This document shows positions 25,585-34,258 of a stretch of 64,000 nucleotides of DNA, piece after piece. This DNA is from Encephalitozoon hellem ATCC 50504 (taxonomy: Eukaryota; Microsporidia; Unikaryonidae): positions 62,001-126,000 of the forward strand of contig NC_018480.1 in the NCBI RefSeq assembly GCF_000277815.2. Direction: 5' to 3'. The position numbers were made by a program, and so were the translations under genes. The notes below the pieces were generated by a model. The model was given only the letters and a program-made list of their open reading frames with translations, had not been told where the DNA came from and made no database searches. The stretch's first letter is position 1; every line of letters starts with the position of its first letter.

Positions 25585-25689
25585 CTTGCCTAGCTGATAG
25601 TACGAGTCTTTTGCCTTTTACTGAAGACTCCCATGGCTAGGCATAACAGCCCACAGCAATTTTTGGAATGCTGATCACTTCAGCGTTAT
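25585..25689 (+). ncRNA. U5 spliceosomal snRNA
   Basis: In the 183-base gap between two leftward genes, an 8-bp outer stem (25587-25594 with 25636-25643, TGCCTAGC/GCTAGGCA) encloses a 7-bp inner stem GAGTCTT/AAGACTC (25604-25610 with 25624-25630). That stem closes a 13-base loop containing GCCTTTTAC, the nine-base invariant U5 loop I. An Sm site AATTTTTGG lies at 25658-25666, and then an 8-bp hairpin AATGCTGA/TCAGCGTT (25667-25674, 25680-25687) with a five-base loop. This order of loop I, Sm site and 3' hairpin defines U5. Both ends of the RNA are estimates. Confidence 0.88.
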
Positions 25690-25741
25690 TGTCATAAAAT
25701 CTGCATCCATCCCCTAGCATAAGTAAAAAAAGAACTTCCTT

Positions 25742-26710
25742 TTAATTCTTCATTCTTTTCTTTTGCCTGTTTGCATAGTCTTGGTAGTTGGATATTATCC
25801 TGTTAACTATGTGCTCTGCAGAGAGATAGTTGAACCTGTTTTCAGCATAGCTATGCTCCACCATCTCTTTGATTTTGTCGTATCTCGACAAGTCCTTTGT
25901 ATCAAAAGAGGGCCCTACGACATTGATTCCATGCTTTTCGACAAACTCACCCCCAACCAAATAGGGCGAAACCACAACCTCATCCACATACCTGCATGAC
26001 ATCAGTGTAAGCATCCTCTCCTTAGTGCTCAGAACCGGATAGTTCCTGGTGTACTCCTTCGTAGTCTCATCATCATGTATCCCAACAATCAGGTAGTCCC
26101 CCATCTCTCTTGCTATTCTCAAGGACACAACATGGCCCGCATGGAACAAATCGAAGTTTCCGTCCACAAACACAATCCTTCCTTTCTTCTCCCTCTTCAT
26201 CGAACTCATAAATAGGTTAATCAATTCGTCATGGTACTTAGAGTTTTTGTTGCACTCTCCATTTTCTACATCTATGCAAGATCCTCTACTTTTTAGCATC
26301 ATCCTTCCAACAGTTTCTGTCGTTGAAATCCCAATAGTCCTTTCAACCTCCCTGAACATCCCCGTCTTTCTAACCTGGAAGTAAGAGTCTTGCCCATTAG
26401 AGTCAAGTATTATGTCATTTCCGTGTGCTACTACATTCACCCCATACTCCTTAATCATATCCATCTGCGTGACAAACGGCGCGTCCCTCACAATCTCGTC
26501 CACATATCTGCATCCTTGGACAACCTCATACCTCTCATCGTCCTCCATCACAGGCAATCCCTTTTCTTGGTTTATGCTGAGAGATGAATGGACCCCTGCT
26601 ATGAGATAATCTCCCAGTGCCTTTGACTGTCTTAAGGCATTTGCATGTCCGTAATGAAACATGTCAAAGCATCCGTCTGCCCAAACCTTTCGGATCTCGT
26701 GGGATGCCAT
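25742..26710 (-). CDS. ECT1: Ethanolamine-phosphate cytidylyltransferase (CDP-ethanolamine pathway)
   Basis: The enzyme has 322 residues from the ATG at 26710. It makes CDP-ethanolamine from CTP and phosphoethanolamine. Two tandem cytidylyltransferase domains are visible: the first with WADGCFDMFHYGHANALRQ and GVHSS, the second from about residue 178 with FVDGNFDLFHAGHV, GIHDDE and YPVLSTKERMLTLMSCRYVDEVV. Two domains distinguish ECT1/PCYT2 from choline-phosphate cytidylyltransferase. The HxGH motif is intact in both. CTP synthase is encoded next door on the same strand, beyond a small RNA gene. Confidence 0.92.
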   Translation of the reverse strand: MASHEIRKVWADGCFDMFHYGHANALRQSKALGDYLIAGVHSSLSINQEKGLPVMEDDERYEVVQGCRYVDEIVRDAPFVTQMDMIKEYGVNVVAHGNDIILDSNGQDSYFQVRKTGMFREVERTIGISTTETVGRMMLKSRGSCIDVENGECNKNSKYHDELINLFMSSMKREKKGRIVFVDGNFDLFHAGHVVSLRIAREMGDYLIVGIHDDETTKEYTRNYPVLSTKERMLTLMSCRYVDEVVVSPYLVGGEFVEKHGINVVGPSFDTKDLSRYDKIKEMVEHSYAENRFNYLSAEHIVNRIISNYQDYANRQKKRMKN

Positions 26711-26762
26711 TTGTTTGGGAGAGAACCTACTTAATTATAAAGAAATTAAAATGTTTTAAATT

Positions 26763-26768
26763 AAAAAA
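26763..26768 (-). terminator. Pol III-type T6 terminator of the MRP/P RNA
   Basis: Read on the minus strand, six T residues follow the 3' strand of helix P1 by four bases, which is the usual stop for RNA polymerase III. Confidence 0.6.
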
Positions 26769-26937
26769 CAGGATGAGTGCCTGAGAGTAAGCCTCATTCA
26801 GTTGGGTAGAACCATACCTAACAGCATTATTCTATCTCAATGATGAAAGATGTCACTTAAGACCGCCCTTTCGGCATCATCCGAGGACTTTCCATAGAGC
26901 CCACTAGGTGCTCCAACGCTGTTCTTCAGACACCCAT
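26769..26937 (-). ncRNA. RNase MRP RNA (or RNase P RNA)
   Basis: This lies in the 307-base space between ECT1 and CTP synthase. A 12-bp helix P1 closes the RNA: 26937-26926 with 26784-26773 (ATGGGTGTCTGA/TCAGGCACTCAT, two G-U pairs). Conserved region I, GGAAAGTCC, is at 26893-26885. Its AAGTCCTC (26890-26883) pairs with GAGGCTT (26795-26789) in helix P4, leaving the universal bulged U. A GCC/GGC hairpin with loop GAAAG (26875-26865) fits the GARAR loop of MRP helix P8. A GATGATG/CATCATT helix and an ATAGAATAA CR-IV-like string follow. The GAAAG loop favours MRP over P. It is about 169 nt. Confidence 0.75.
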
Positions 26938-27017
26938 GGGCATTCCAAAATTCTTTTAAAAATAAAAAGTTTTTCCACTTGGGGAGTAATCCCAAAAAGT
27001 ACGATTGGAAGATTGGT
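26938..27017 (-). promoter_or_regulatory. Upstream region of the MRP/P RNA, with TATA-like sequence and hairpin
   Basis: Read toward the RNA gene, an A/T-rich TTTTTATTTTTAAAAG lies about 20 bases before the 5' end and could be a Pol III type 3 TATA element. Further up, TTGGG and CCCAA arms around 26979-26995 form a short hairpin just after the CTP synthase stop. Confidence 0.35.
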
Positions 27018-28625
27018 TTATTTTGACCTTTGGCAAGATGCAGATACCAGTCCTGTTATCAGTGGATGGGGCTGGTTGGGCCTTGCAATAAACTCAGGGT
27101 GGAACTGCACTCCAACAAAGAACTTGTGTGTCGAAAGCTCAAAGATCTTCGTGGCCTTTCCCCCGTTGCTGAACCCAACAAACTTCAGCCCGTGCGCCCT
27201 CAGATCCTTCACCTTCTCCCACACAACCTCAAACCGGTGTCTATGCCTCTCCCGGATAGTCTCCTTCCCTCCATACAGACTCTTCACAAGCCCGTCACTG
27301 AGCTCAATCATGCTTCCGCCAACACGCAGCTTCTTATCAACCACCCCGTTCTCGTCGCTGATAAACCTCACAACAAGATCCTTCCCGTTAGCCTCAAACT
27401 CCTCGGAAAACGCATCCTTCATCCCAAGCACATTCCTGCACATCTCAATCACACACAGCTGGTATCCAAGACAGATCCCAAGAAGTGGAATATCCCGCTC
27501 CCTTGCATACCGTATCGCCTTGATCTTCCCCTCAATCCCACGTGCACCAAACCCTCCAGGTATGATGATCCCGTCGCACCGAGACAGGCCAGACTCGTCG
27601 TACTCCTCGGCATTCACCCACTCTATCTCAACATCAACCCCCACACGGGCACCAGAAAACTTCAGTCCATGCACAAGAGACGTGTAGCTATCAAACTGCG
27701 GCCCATACTTCCCAACTATCCCAATCCTTACACTCCTCCCGTGCTTCACACAGAGACGCCCAAACATCTCAAGAACTCCCCGGTCGATCTTCTTATCGCA
27801 GAGCCCGAGAACCCTGTACAGAGAGTCCACAATCCCACGGGACTCAAGAAAAGAAGGCACAGCATACACAGAGTCCAGGTTCGGAAGCCCTATCACATTC
27901 GAAAGCGCAACCCAGCAGTTCTTCGATATCTTCCGGCGCGTCTCCTCAGACGCCTCCCTCACTCCTCTGCACACAATGATGTCGTGGCTCAGCCCAAACA
28001 TCCTGAAGTTCCTGCACCCCATCTGGATGCTCTTTGTCTTCTGCTCCCCACTTTCCAGCTCGGTGAGGTAGTCCACAGACACAAATGCACAGTTGTCCCG
28101 CCCGACGTCATGCTGGAACTTTGCAAGTGCATCCGTGTATATCGAGGACTCGTACTCGCCCACCGTTCCCCCGAGCTCGATGATCACGACGTCTGGGACT
28201 GCAGTGTGGCCATCCTCGAAGGACTCCACGGGTGTCTCACCAACAACTTTGATTCTTCGGATCACATCATCTATCACATGAGGATTGATCTGTAGGGTCT
28301 TTCCAAAAAAGTTTCCTTCTTTTTCACTTTTTATTATATCATGTAACAGCCTTCCTCCAGATACACTGTTAATAACAGAAAGCTTTACCATACTGAATCT
28401 TTCGTAATTTCCAAAGTCCATGTCGCATTCGTGTCCGTCATCAAGAACATAGACCTCCCCATGCTCAGAAGGCGCAAGCATTCTTGCATTGTAGTTGAGA
28501 TATGGATCTATCTTTATATGGGTCACAGTGTGCCCCCTTGACTTGAGCAGTGCCCCGATACTGCTACTGACCACACCCTTCCCAGCACCGGAAATAACGC
28601 CTCCAGAGATAAAAACATACTTCAT
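27018..28625 (-). CDS. URA7: CTP synthase
   Basis: The enzyme has 535 residues from the ATG at 28625. It makes CTP from UTP, ATP and glutamine. The synthetase domain has the P-loop SGGVISGAGKGVVSSSIG, YLNYNARMLAP and IIELGGTVGEYES. The glutaminase domain has PGGFGARG, the nucleophile in LLGICLGYQLCVIE and the C-terminal VQFHPEF His-Glu pair. It is slightly shorter than yeast Ura7 (579). The part below about base 28,260 is much richer in G and C (53-62% in sampled lines) than the gene's first 360 bases (about 30-42%), which leaves a 421-codon open shadow frame opposite. Confidence 0.95.
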   Translation of the reverse strand: MKYVFISGGVISGAGKGVVSSSIGALLKSRGHTVTHIKIDPYLNYNARMLAPSEHGEVYVLDDGHECDMDFGNYERFSMVKLSVINSVSGGRLLHDIIKSEKEGNFFGKTLQINPHVIDDVIRRIKVVGETPVESFEDGHTAVPDVVIIELGGTVGEYESSIYTDALAKFQHDVGRDNCAFVSVDYLTELESGEQKTKSIQMGCRNFRMFGLSHDIIVCRGVREASEETRRKISKNCWVALSNVIGLPNLDSVYAVPSFLESRGIVDSLYRVLGLCDKKIDRGVLEMFGRLCVKHGRSVRIGIVGKYGPQFDSYTSLVHGLKFSGARVGVDVEIEWVNAEEYDESGLSRCDGIIIPGGFGARGIEGKIKAIRYARERDIPLLGICLGYQLCVIEMCRNVLGMKDAFSEEFEANGKDLVVRFISDENGVVDKKLRVGGSMIELSDGLVKSLYGGKETIRERHRHRFEVVWEKVKDLRAHGLKFVGFSNGGKATKIFELSTHKFFVGVQFHPEFIARPNQPHPLITGLVSASCQRSK

Positions 28626-28795
28626 TTTAGGGTGCTGATTTTATCTCTTAAATATTTTTCTGTTATTCATCGTTTATATTAATATTGTCAAAGATAAACG
28701 TTTTAACGGCATCGGTATATTGCCACCTGTCATCCCAAAGTAGATTCTTACTGAATTTAAATATTAAATATTAAATTCAATGAAACCCTCCCACA
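28626..28795. promoter_or_regulatory. AT-rich divergent promoter region of CTP synthase and MetRS
   Basis: The 170 bases between the two start codons hold an inverted repeat CGTTTAT/ATAAACG (28671-28677 and 28694-28700, 16-base spacer). A second has 8-base arms GAATTTAA/TTAAATTC (28753-28760 and 28771-28778) ending 17 bases before the MetRS ATG. The region is far more A/T-rich than its flanks. No RNA gene was recognised. Confidence 0.4.
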
Positions 28796-30433
28796 ATGAA
28801 GAAGTTAATAACAAGTGCCTTGCCGTATGTGAACAACCAGCCACACCTTGGGAATGTCATAGGAAGTGTCCTCAGTGGGGATGTGTATAGCAGGTATTGC
28901 AAGAAGAAAGGAGAGACGGTGGTGTACATATCTGGGACAGACGAGTACGGGACTGCCATCGAGATGGAGGCTATTTCACGGGGCAAGACTCCTGCTGAGG
29001 TTTGCGAGGAGAATAGGAAGCTTCACAAGCAGATTTACGACTGGTTCAACATCGATTTTGATTATTTTGGATTTACATCTATACCTGGACACACGGAGGT
29101 TGTGCAAGATCTTTTTATGAAGATGTACAACAACGGGCATTTTACCGAGCAAGAAGTTGAGCAGCTTTACTGCAAATCTTGCGAGATATTCCTTGCAGAC
29201 AGGTATGTTGTTGGAAAGTGCAGGTTTTGTGGGGATCTAAAGGCAAGAGGAGATCAGTGTGATGCTTGTGGACACACGTACAACTCTCTCGAGCTTCTAT
29301 CTCCGGAGTGCTCTGTATGCAAGTCCATGCCGATTGTGAAATCAACCACCCACCTGTTTTTTGATCTGGAGGCATTTAGGCCGGAGCTGGAGAAGCTGTA
29401 CAAGACGAATGGACATCTGTGGAGTCAGAATGCACAGAACATATTCAACCAGTGGATTTCGATGGAGTTTCATCCAAGATGCATGACAAGGGATCTGAAG
29501 TTCAAATGGGGGGTTTCTGTTCCGCTGAAGAAGTTTGAGGAAAAGGTCTTTTATGTCTGGTTTGATGCACCGATAGGATATCTGACCTTTTTAAAGGCGC
29601 TTGTGGGAGAAGACTTCGATGAATGGTGCAGGGAGTCTGAGCTTGTACAGTTTATGGGAAAGGACAATGTGCCATTCCACACTGTGATATTCCCGGCGAT
29701 GCTTTGTGCAACTGGAGAGAAGTACCCACTGATCAAAAGGTTATCTGCCACCGAGTACCTCATGTTTGAGAACCAGAAGTTCTCAAAGAGCAGAAGGCAC
29801 GGGATATTTGGGCTGGATCTTGTTGATGGGAGTCTTGGGAGGTCATGCATATGGAGGTATTACCTGCTGAAGATACGCCCTGAGTCAACCAAGGATTCAA
29901 ACTTCACTTTCCACGACTTCCAGCAGTCTGTAACGGCGGATCTTATTAACAACCTTGGGAACTTTGTGAATCGAGTGCTGAAGTACATAAAGTCTAGGTG
30001 TAACTCAAGGATATCGCTGCTTGAGCTTAATGACAAGGATAAGAAGTGTGTTGAAGAGGTAAATGAGCTATATTGCAAGTATATAAAGAAGATGGACGAG
30101 ATAAAGCTCAGGGAGGGGCTCCAGGTAGCAATGGATATTTCCAGGCGTGGAAACGAGTATATTCAAGAAGGGATCCGAAGCGAGGACAGGAAAGGCCATT
30201 TCTTCTGCCTTGGATTCAGCATTGTTGGGCTCCTTGGCACTCTTCTATACCCCTTTATGCCTCTTGCCTCGTTGGAAATACTGAAGATGTGTAATCTTGA
30301 GGAGACAAGGCTTCCAGACCATATGAATATAATTGACGGGCACACTATAGGAAATGAGATCTATCCTCTGTTTAAGAACTTTACGGCCGAACAGCTTGAG
30401 GAGATGAGGAAATACGAAGCCCCCAGCGTATAG
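28796..30433 (+). CDS. MES1: Methionyl-tRNA synthetase
   Basis: The enzyme has 545 residues from the ATG at 28796. The class I HIGH-type motif reads PHLGN within YVNNQPHLGNVIGS and the KMSKS-type motif is KFSKSR. The connective peptide carries two knuckles (CKSCEIFL with CRFC; CDAC with CSVC), the two-zinc type of MetRS. An anticodon-binding helical domain completes it. There is no N-terminal GST-like or C-terminal EMAP-like appendix, so it is close to the minimal catalytic form (yeast Mes1 has 751). Expected location is cytosolic. Confidence 0.94.
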   Translation: MKKLITSALPYVNNQPHLGNVIGSVLSGDVYSRYCKKKGETVVYISGTDEYGTAIEMEAISRGKTPAEVCEENRKLHKQIYDWFNIDFDYFGFTSIPGHTEVVQDLFMKMYNNGHFTEQEVEQLYCKSCEIFLADRYVVGKCRFCGDLKARGDQCDACGHTYNSLELLSPECSVCKSMPIVKSTTHLFFDLEAFRPELEKLYKTNGHLWSQNAQNIFNQWISMEFHPRCMTRDLKFKWGVSVPLKKFEEKVFYVWFDAPIGYLTFLKALVGEDFDEWCRESELVQFMGKDNVPFHTVIFPAMLCATGEKYPLIKRLSATEYLMFENQKFSKSRRHGIFGLDLVDGSLGRSCIWRYYLLKIRPESTKDSNFTFHDFQQSVTADLINNLGNFVNRVLKYIKSRCNSRISLLELNDKDKKCVEEVNELYCKYIKKMDEIKLREGLQVAMDISRRGNEYIQEGIRSEDRKGHFFCLGFSIVGLLGTLLYPFMPLASLEILKMCNLEETRLPDHMNIIDGHTIGNEIYPLFKNFTAEQLEEMRKYEAPSV

Positions 30434-30488
30434 GTAGATTCTGAATAAATATTTGTTGGTATTTGTCATTAGTCTTTGTATCCTTGTG

Positions 30489-33197
30489 ATGGAGGAAAAA
30501 AGCTCAAGGAGATCTGTAAGGAGGAAGATGTCTGTATGGGATGAGGACGATGCTGTGGATAGGAGGAATGTGAGCAAATGGGAGATAACTCCGAGGACAG
30601 CAACGCAGTCAAAAAGGTTGAAGTGGGATCAGACGCCTCTAGGATATATCAGAGTGGAGGATGATTTGTGGAGCGGGACCAGAATGAGCTCTGGATCGGT
30701 CTGGGACAAGGAGGCGCTGGAAGGAGAGGGGGGTGCTGAGTATTCTGAGATGACGTTGAGGGAAATAAATATGTGCTTGCCGGCGAAAGGATATAAAAGG
30801 TATGATCTTCGTTATGCTTCTGGAGGTGAGGAGCTGAATGTGAAGGATTTGCCTGAGATTTCTGCCGAGGAGAAGGACTTCTTTATGCCATTGCTTGAGG
30901 CCAAAGATGGAGACGAGGCCGATGTATACAAAGGGATATTGCTGATAAAGAACGGAAATAAGAAGATGAGCATGCACGGGTTTAAGATCCTCAAGAAGAA
31001 GGATGTGAACGCTGTACTGGAAAAGGTACTTCTCATGGCGATGAGCTTAGAGCTTAGCGATAAAGACAAAGAAAAGGTAATTGGCCTGCTCCGGTTTCTC
31101 CTGAGCGATGCTGATATGAGTGAGGTGAAGTACATGAAGGAGGTACTGCTTGTGGTGGGGTCATATTCTTACTTTCCTTCTCTCAGAAGGATGTGCATGC
31201 CTGTGCTTGCTCTGATTTACAGATGTGGGTTTGAGCATTCTATCCAGGCCATTGAAGAGTGCTTTACAAGCAAGGAGCCTTATGTGAGAGAAGTGAGTGG
31301 AAATGTTGTGGGAACATTTATATGCCATTTTGATACGCCGAGAATCCATGGTCTTTTGTCATCCTTAGCTAGAAGTAAGAGCGACGAGGCACGAAAGACT
31401 TGCATAAGGTGCATTATAGGGATTTGCGAGTTTGCAGGTGGAGACATTGCATCTTATCTGGAGCCTGTGCTAGACATACTCAGTAGGCTCGTTACGGACA
31501 GAAACAGGTTTATAAGGATGGATGCAGCCAATGCAATGTCTTACATATTCAAGCTCATCAGTCCGCTCAAGACACTGCAAATGGATGGGATTTTCGATAT
31601 TCTCAGGAAGGAGGTATCAAGGTCCGGGGGCATCGAGTTTAGCTCTCTACTGAAGGCGATGTCTTGCCTGTGCCATGGAAGGAAAGAGCATTCTGAGGAG
31701 GTTTTTAATCTGCTAAAAGAATCGAACGAAAGAGGAACATCATCACTCAAGGTGTTTGAAAGGGTCTGTGATACGATTAGCATCGAAGATTCCTGGAAGT
31801 ATTTTGACCAAATGTCTGGCATCTTCTTTTCCTCAAAAGGAAGAGAGAATGCAAGCCTGGTTGTTAGTATTTGCACAAAGATAGGCGGTGACGCCAGAGT
31901 TGCTAAAAGGATCCTGGAGCACTACACCGATCCTTTGAACGCAGGATTGATCTCAAGAATATTCAGTAGAATTCCGAAGATGAGATTTGGGAAGGAAGAG
32001 GTGGAGATGTATTATCGAAGCATATGTAACGCCATTCCCCATGATGGGGCGACAGCCAGCCTTGTGCTTCTGCTTGTTTCCAAGGAGTTTTTACAGCAGA
32101 GGCATGTGTCTATGGTTGCATCGGAGTCGTTCAAGCTTCTAAAGGACCCTTCACTGGATACCAGGATCAGGGGACTTAAAGCAATAGGAGGCCTTGCAAA
32201 GATCCTAAATGCGAAGGAGCTGTCATACTATGGAAACCTTCTTATGGAGAACATAACAGGAAGCGATCAGGAGACGCTGCCGTTTGTCCTTAAAGCGATA
32301 TGTAGTGTATACAACAGCCACCAGTTTAGGCCGGCATACGAGATTGTCCCAAGCATCCTCCCGATCCTGAAGTCTAAAGAGCAGAAGGCTGTTGCATCTG
32401 GAGTGATGCTTCTCCATACGATATGCATGAATTCCCCTGAGGAGTGCCAAAAGATTAGTATGAAGGAATGGATGAGAATATCTTATGAGTTGGTTGATTC
32501 TCTAGCATCCTGGAATAAAGAGATTAGAAAGAATGCCACTGAGTCTTTAGGGTGTATCTCCCGGATAGTTGGCCCCCAGGAAATACTAGATATCCTGATA
32601 GATAACCTTGAGTCAGAAGACAAGAACCAAAGAGCAGGATCCTCACTTGGCATTTCTATTGTGGGAGAGTACAACGGGCTATTCTCTATTCTCCCAACCC
32701 TTGTGACTGACTACAAGACTCCTAGTCCTCTTGTGCAGCAAGGGATACTCAAGACCATGTGCCACTTTTTCCAAAGAGAGTACCAAGTGCCCTCGACGTA
32801 TGTATACTCGATGCTCCCTATGATTGAAGATGCGATGATGGACGAAGACCCGCTGTACCGGAACCTTGGTATAAGCCTTGTCAGACACATAGTTCTAAAC
32901 CATCCTCCATCAACCACAGACATCGAGCTAGTCATCCATTTGCTCAATTTGGTCTGGGCAAATATCCTTGACCCTGTTCCGGTGATACTGCAATCCTTCG
33001 ATGAATGCATGGAATCCTTTGCCACCATCCTCTCATCTCAAGTTATGTATGGATATGTGCAGCAAGGCCTTTTTCACCCCTCAAGAAGAGTTAGAGAAAG
33101 GTATTCCACTGTTTTAGAGATAATGGAGCACTTCGACAGCACCACTCTTTCACAGTGTTTTCTTGTAGAGGAAGAATTCCTCAATATTCCAAAATAA
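30489..33197 (+). CDS. HSH155: SF3B1/Hsh155, U2 snRNP HEAT-repeat splicing factor
   Basis: The protein has 902 residues from the ATG at 30489; a TTG 36 bases upstream is in frame. The N-terminal KRLKWDQTP resembles the RWDETP motif that binds UHM proteins. From about residue 125 the protein is a continuous HEAT array (RKNATESLGCISRIVGPQEILDIL and similar), ending FHPSRRVRERYSTVLEIMEHFDS, which matches the SF3B1 C-terminus. SF3B1 clamps the branch-site helix. Its near-complete length (yeast 971) beside a U5 gene fits a working spliceosome for the few introns left. Confidence 0.92.
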   Translation: MEEKSSRRSVRRKMSVWDEDDAVDRRNVSKWEITPRTATQSKRLKWDQTPLGYIRVEDDLWSGTRMSSGSVWDKEALEGEGGAEYSEMTLREINMCLPAKGYKRYDLRYASGGEELNVKDLPEISAEEKDFFMPLLEAKDGDEADVYKGILLIKNGNKKMSMHGFKILKKKDVNAVLEKVLLMAMSLELSDKDKEKVIGLLRFLLSDADMSEVKYMKEVLLVVGSYSYFPSLRRMCMPVLALIYRCGFEHSIQAIEECFTSKEPYVREVSGNVVGTFICHFDTPRIHGLLSSLARSKSDEARKTCIRCIIGICEFAGGDIASYLEPVLDILSRLVTDRNRFIRMDAANAMSYIFKLISPLKTLQMDGIFDILRKEVSRSGGIEFSSLLKAMSCLCHGRKEHSEEVFNLLKESNERGTSSLKVFERVCDTISIEDSWKYFDQMSGIFFSSKGRENASLVVSICTKIGGDARVAKRILEHYTDPLNAGLISRIFSRIPKMRFGKEEVEMYYRSICNAIPHDGATASLVLLLVSKEFLQQRHVSMVASESFKLLKDPSLDTRIRGLKAIGGLAKILNAKELSYYGNLLMENITGSDQETLPFVLKAICSVYNSHQFRPAYEIVPSILPILKSKEQKAVASGVMLLHTICMNSPEECQKISMKEWMRISYELVDSLASWNKEIRKNATESLGCISRIVGPQEILDILIDNLESEDKNQRAGSSLGISIVGEYNGLFSILPTLVTDYKTPSPLVQQGILKTMCHFFQREYQVPSTYVYSMLPMIEDAMMDEDPLYRNLGISLVRHIVLNHPPSTTDIELVIHLLNLVWANILDPVPVILQSFDECMESFATILSSQVMYGYVQQGLFHPSRRVRERYSTVLEIMEHFDSTTLSQCFLVEEEFLNIPK

Positions 33198-33225
33198 ACC
33201 TTAACAAACGATTTCTTCATTGTCT

Positions 33226-34200
33226 TTATTCAGGGCTGTAATGGAACGGCTCGATCGCCTTACTATTCACATGGCATGCCTTTGAGCGAACAAGCTTCCT
33301 AAATATCCGAAGTGTATTTCTTTCTCTAGAAATGGAGGTGCCAATCTTCTCGTTGTACTCGTTTTCAGTATATCCGAAAGGCAGCTCTGCCAGAAACCTC
33401 TTATCTACCTCCAGTGCCTTTTCGTTGATAATGATGTGTGATCTATTGAAGTCCTTTCTGTTAGAGTACTTTATTCCCTCCACAATGTTTCTTATGGTAT
33501 TACTCTTTGTCTTGACCACCTCCAGCCCCGGGCCAGCCCACTCTCCCCATCCAGGAAGAACAACCTCCTCAACTCTTGGTGCTTCCTCATTCACAACCTC
33601 CTCTTTTTCTTTTGCAAAAGCCTTTTCTTGCTCCTCAATGTCATCTTTGAATGCAAGCCTAACCAGTCTCTCCTGCTCATTCTCTCCTCTGTTCTCATCT
33701 CCCCCAAAACTAAGTATAGGCGTGTCTTCCTCTACCTCCTCTACCTCTTTCAGAAGCACATCTGGGATAAGTGGTCGAGCCCTGTCTTGCTGCACCCCTT
33801 GGTTTTCTTGCATATTCTCCTCCAGCACCTCCTTGTTCTTAAGCTTGTTCTGTCTTCGTATCCTCCTGTATGTCTTGCTTTTTATTCTCTTTATTCTTCT
33901 CATCTTCTTGTCAAACTCGTACTTGAAGTTTTTCTCGAAAAGCACAGCTCCAGTCTCCTTTGCCTTCTCCCTCTGAAGAATCTTGTCCATCATCTTCTCC
34001 AGACTCGTAGACGGAACAACCTCATAGAAGTCCTCTACCACCTTCTTGCTTTTCTTCTTAGTTTGCTTGGCCGCATCGAAGACCTCTTCTCTTATAGCTG
34101 CATACACAGAGTCCTTGTTCTCCTCAAGCTCTGTAAGATCTATTTTATCTCCCTCCTCAAACTTGACAAGATCTGCAACAGAAATCTTGTTAACTGCCAT
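33226..34200 (-). CDS. UTP14: UTP14-like small-subunit processome protein
   Basis: The product has 324 residues from the ATG at 34200 (a TTG at 34245 is in frame). Family marks are the lysine/arginine-rich KKMRRIKRIKSKTYRRI segment, the LPGWGEWAGPGL motif near residue 230, and HIIINEKALEVDKRFLAELPFGYTENEYNEKIGTSI. These are the DHR1-activating and C-terminal modules of Utp14. Yeast Utp14 has 899 residues, so most linker sequence is gone. It activates the DEAH helicase Dhr1 to release U3 from pre-40S particles. It is divergent from PSF3 with 58 bases between starts. Confidence 0.85.
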   Translation of the reverse strand: MAVNKISVADLVKFEEGDKIDLTELEENKDSVYAAIREEVFDAAKQTKKKSKKVVEDFYEVVPSTSLEKMMDKILQREKAKETGAVLFEKNFKYEFDKKMRRIKRIKSKTYRRIRRQNKLKNKEVLEENMQENQGVQQDRARPLIPDVLLKEVEEVEEDTPILSFGGDENRGENEQERLVRLAFKDDIEEQEKAFAKEKEEVVNEEAPRVEEVVLPGWGEWAGPGLEVVKTKSNTIRNIVEGIKYSNRKDFNRSHIIINEKALEVDKRFLAELPFGYTENEYNEKIGTSISRERNTLRIFRKLVRSKACHVNSKAIEPFHYSPE

Positions 34201-34258
34201 GGGCTTCCAAGCCAGTGTCCAGATCAATTTTCGGTGAGAATCCAATCCCAGGCATTTA

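Noticed and set aside
26979..26995. Short GGGG/CCCC hairpin with CTTTTTGG on the minus strand as a second Sm-type RNA
   Set aside because: It is directly after the CTP synthase coding region, and no upstream snRNA domain can be found.
27030..28295. 421-codon open frame on the plus strand
   Set aside because: It is antisense to CTP synthase, which has all catalytic motifs. The translation is Pro/His/Leu/Arg-rich with no domain, as expected from skewed base use.
33332..33976. 214-codon Ser/Phe-rich open frame on the plus strand
   Set aside because: It is opposite the Glu/Lys-rich UTP14 gene, and its composition is the mirror of those codons.
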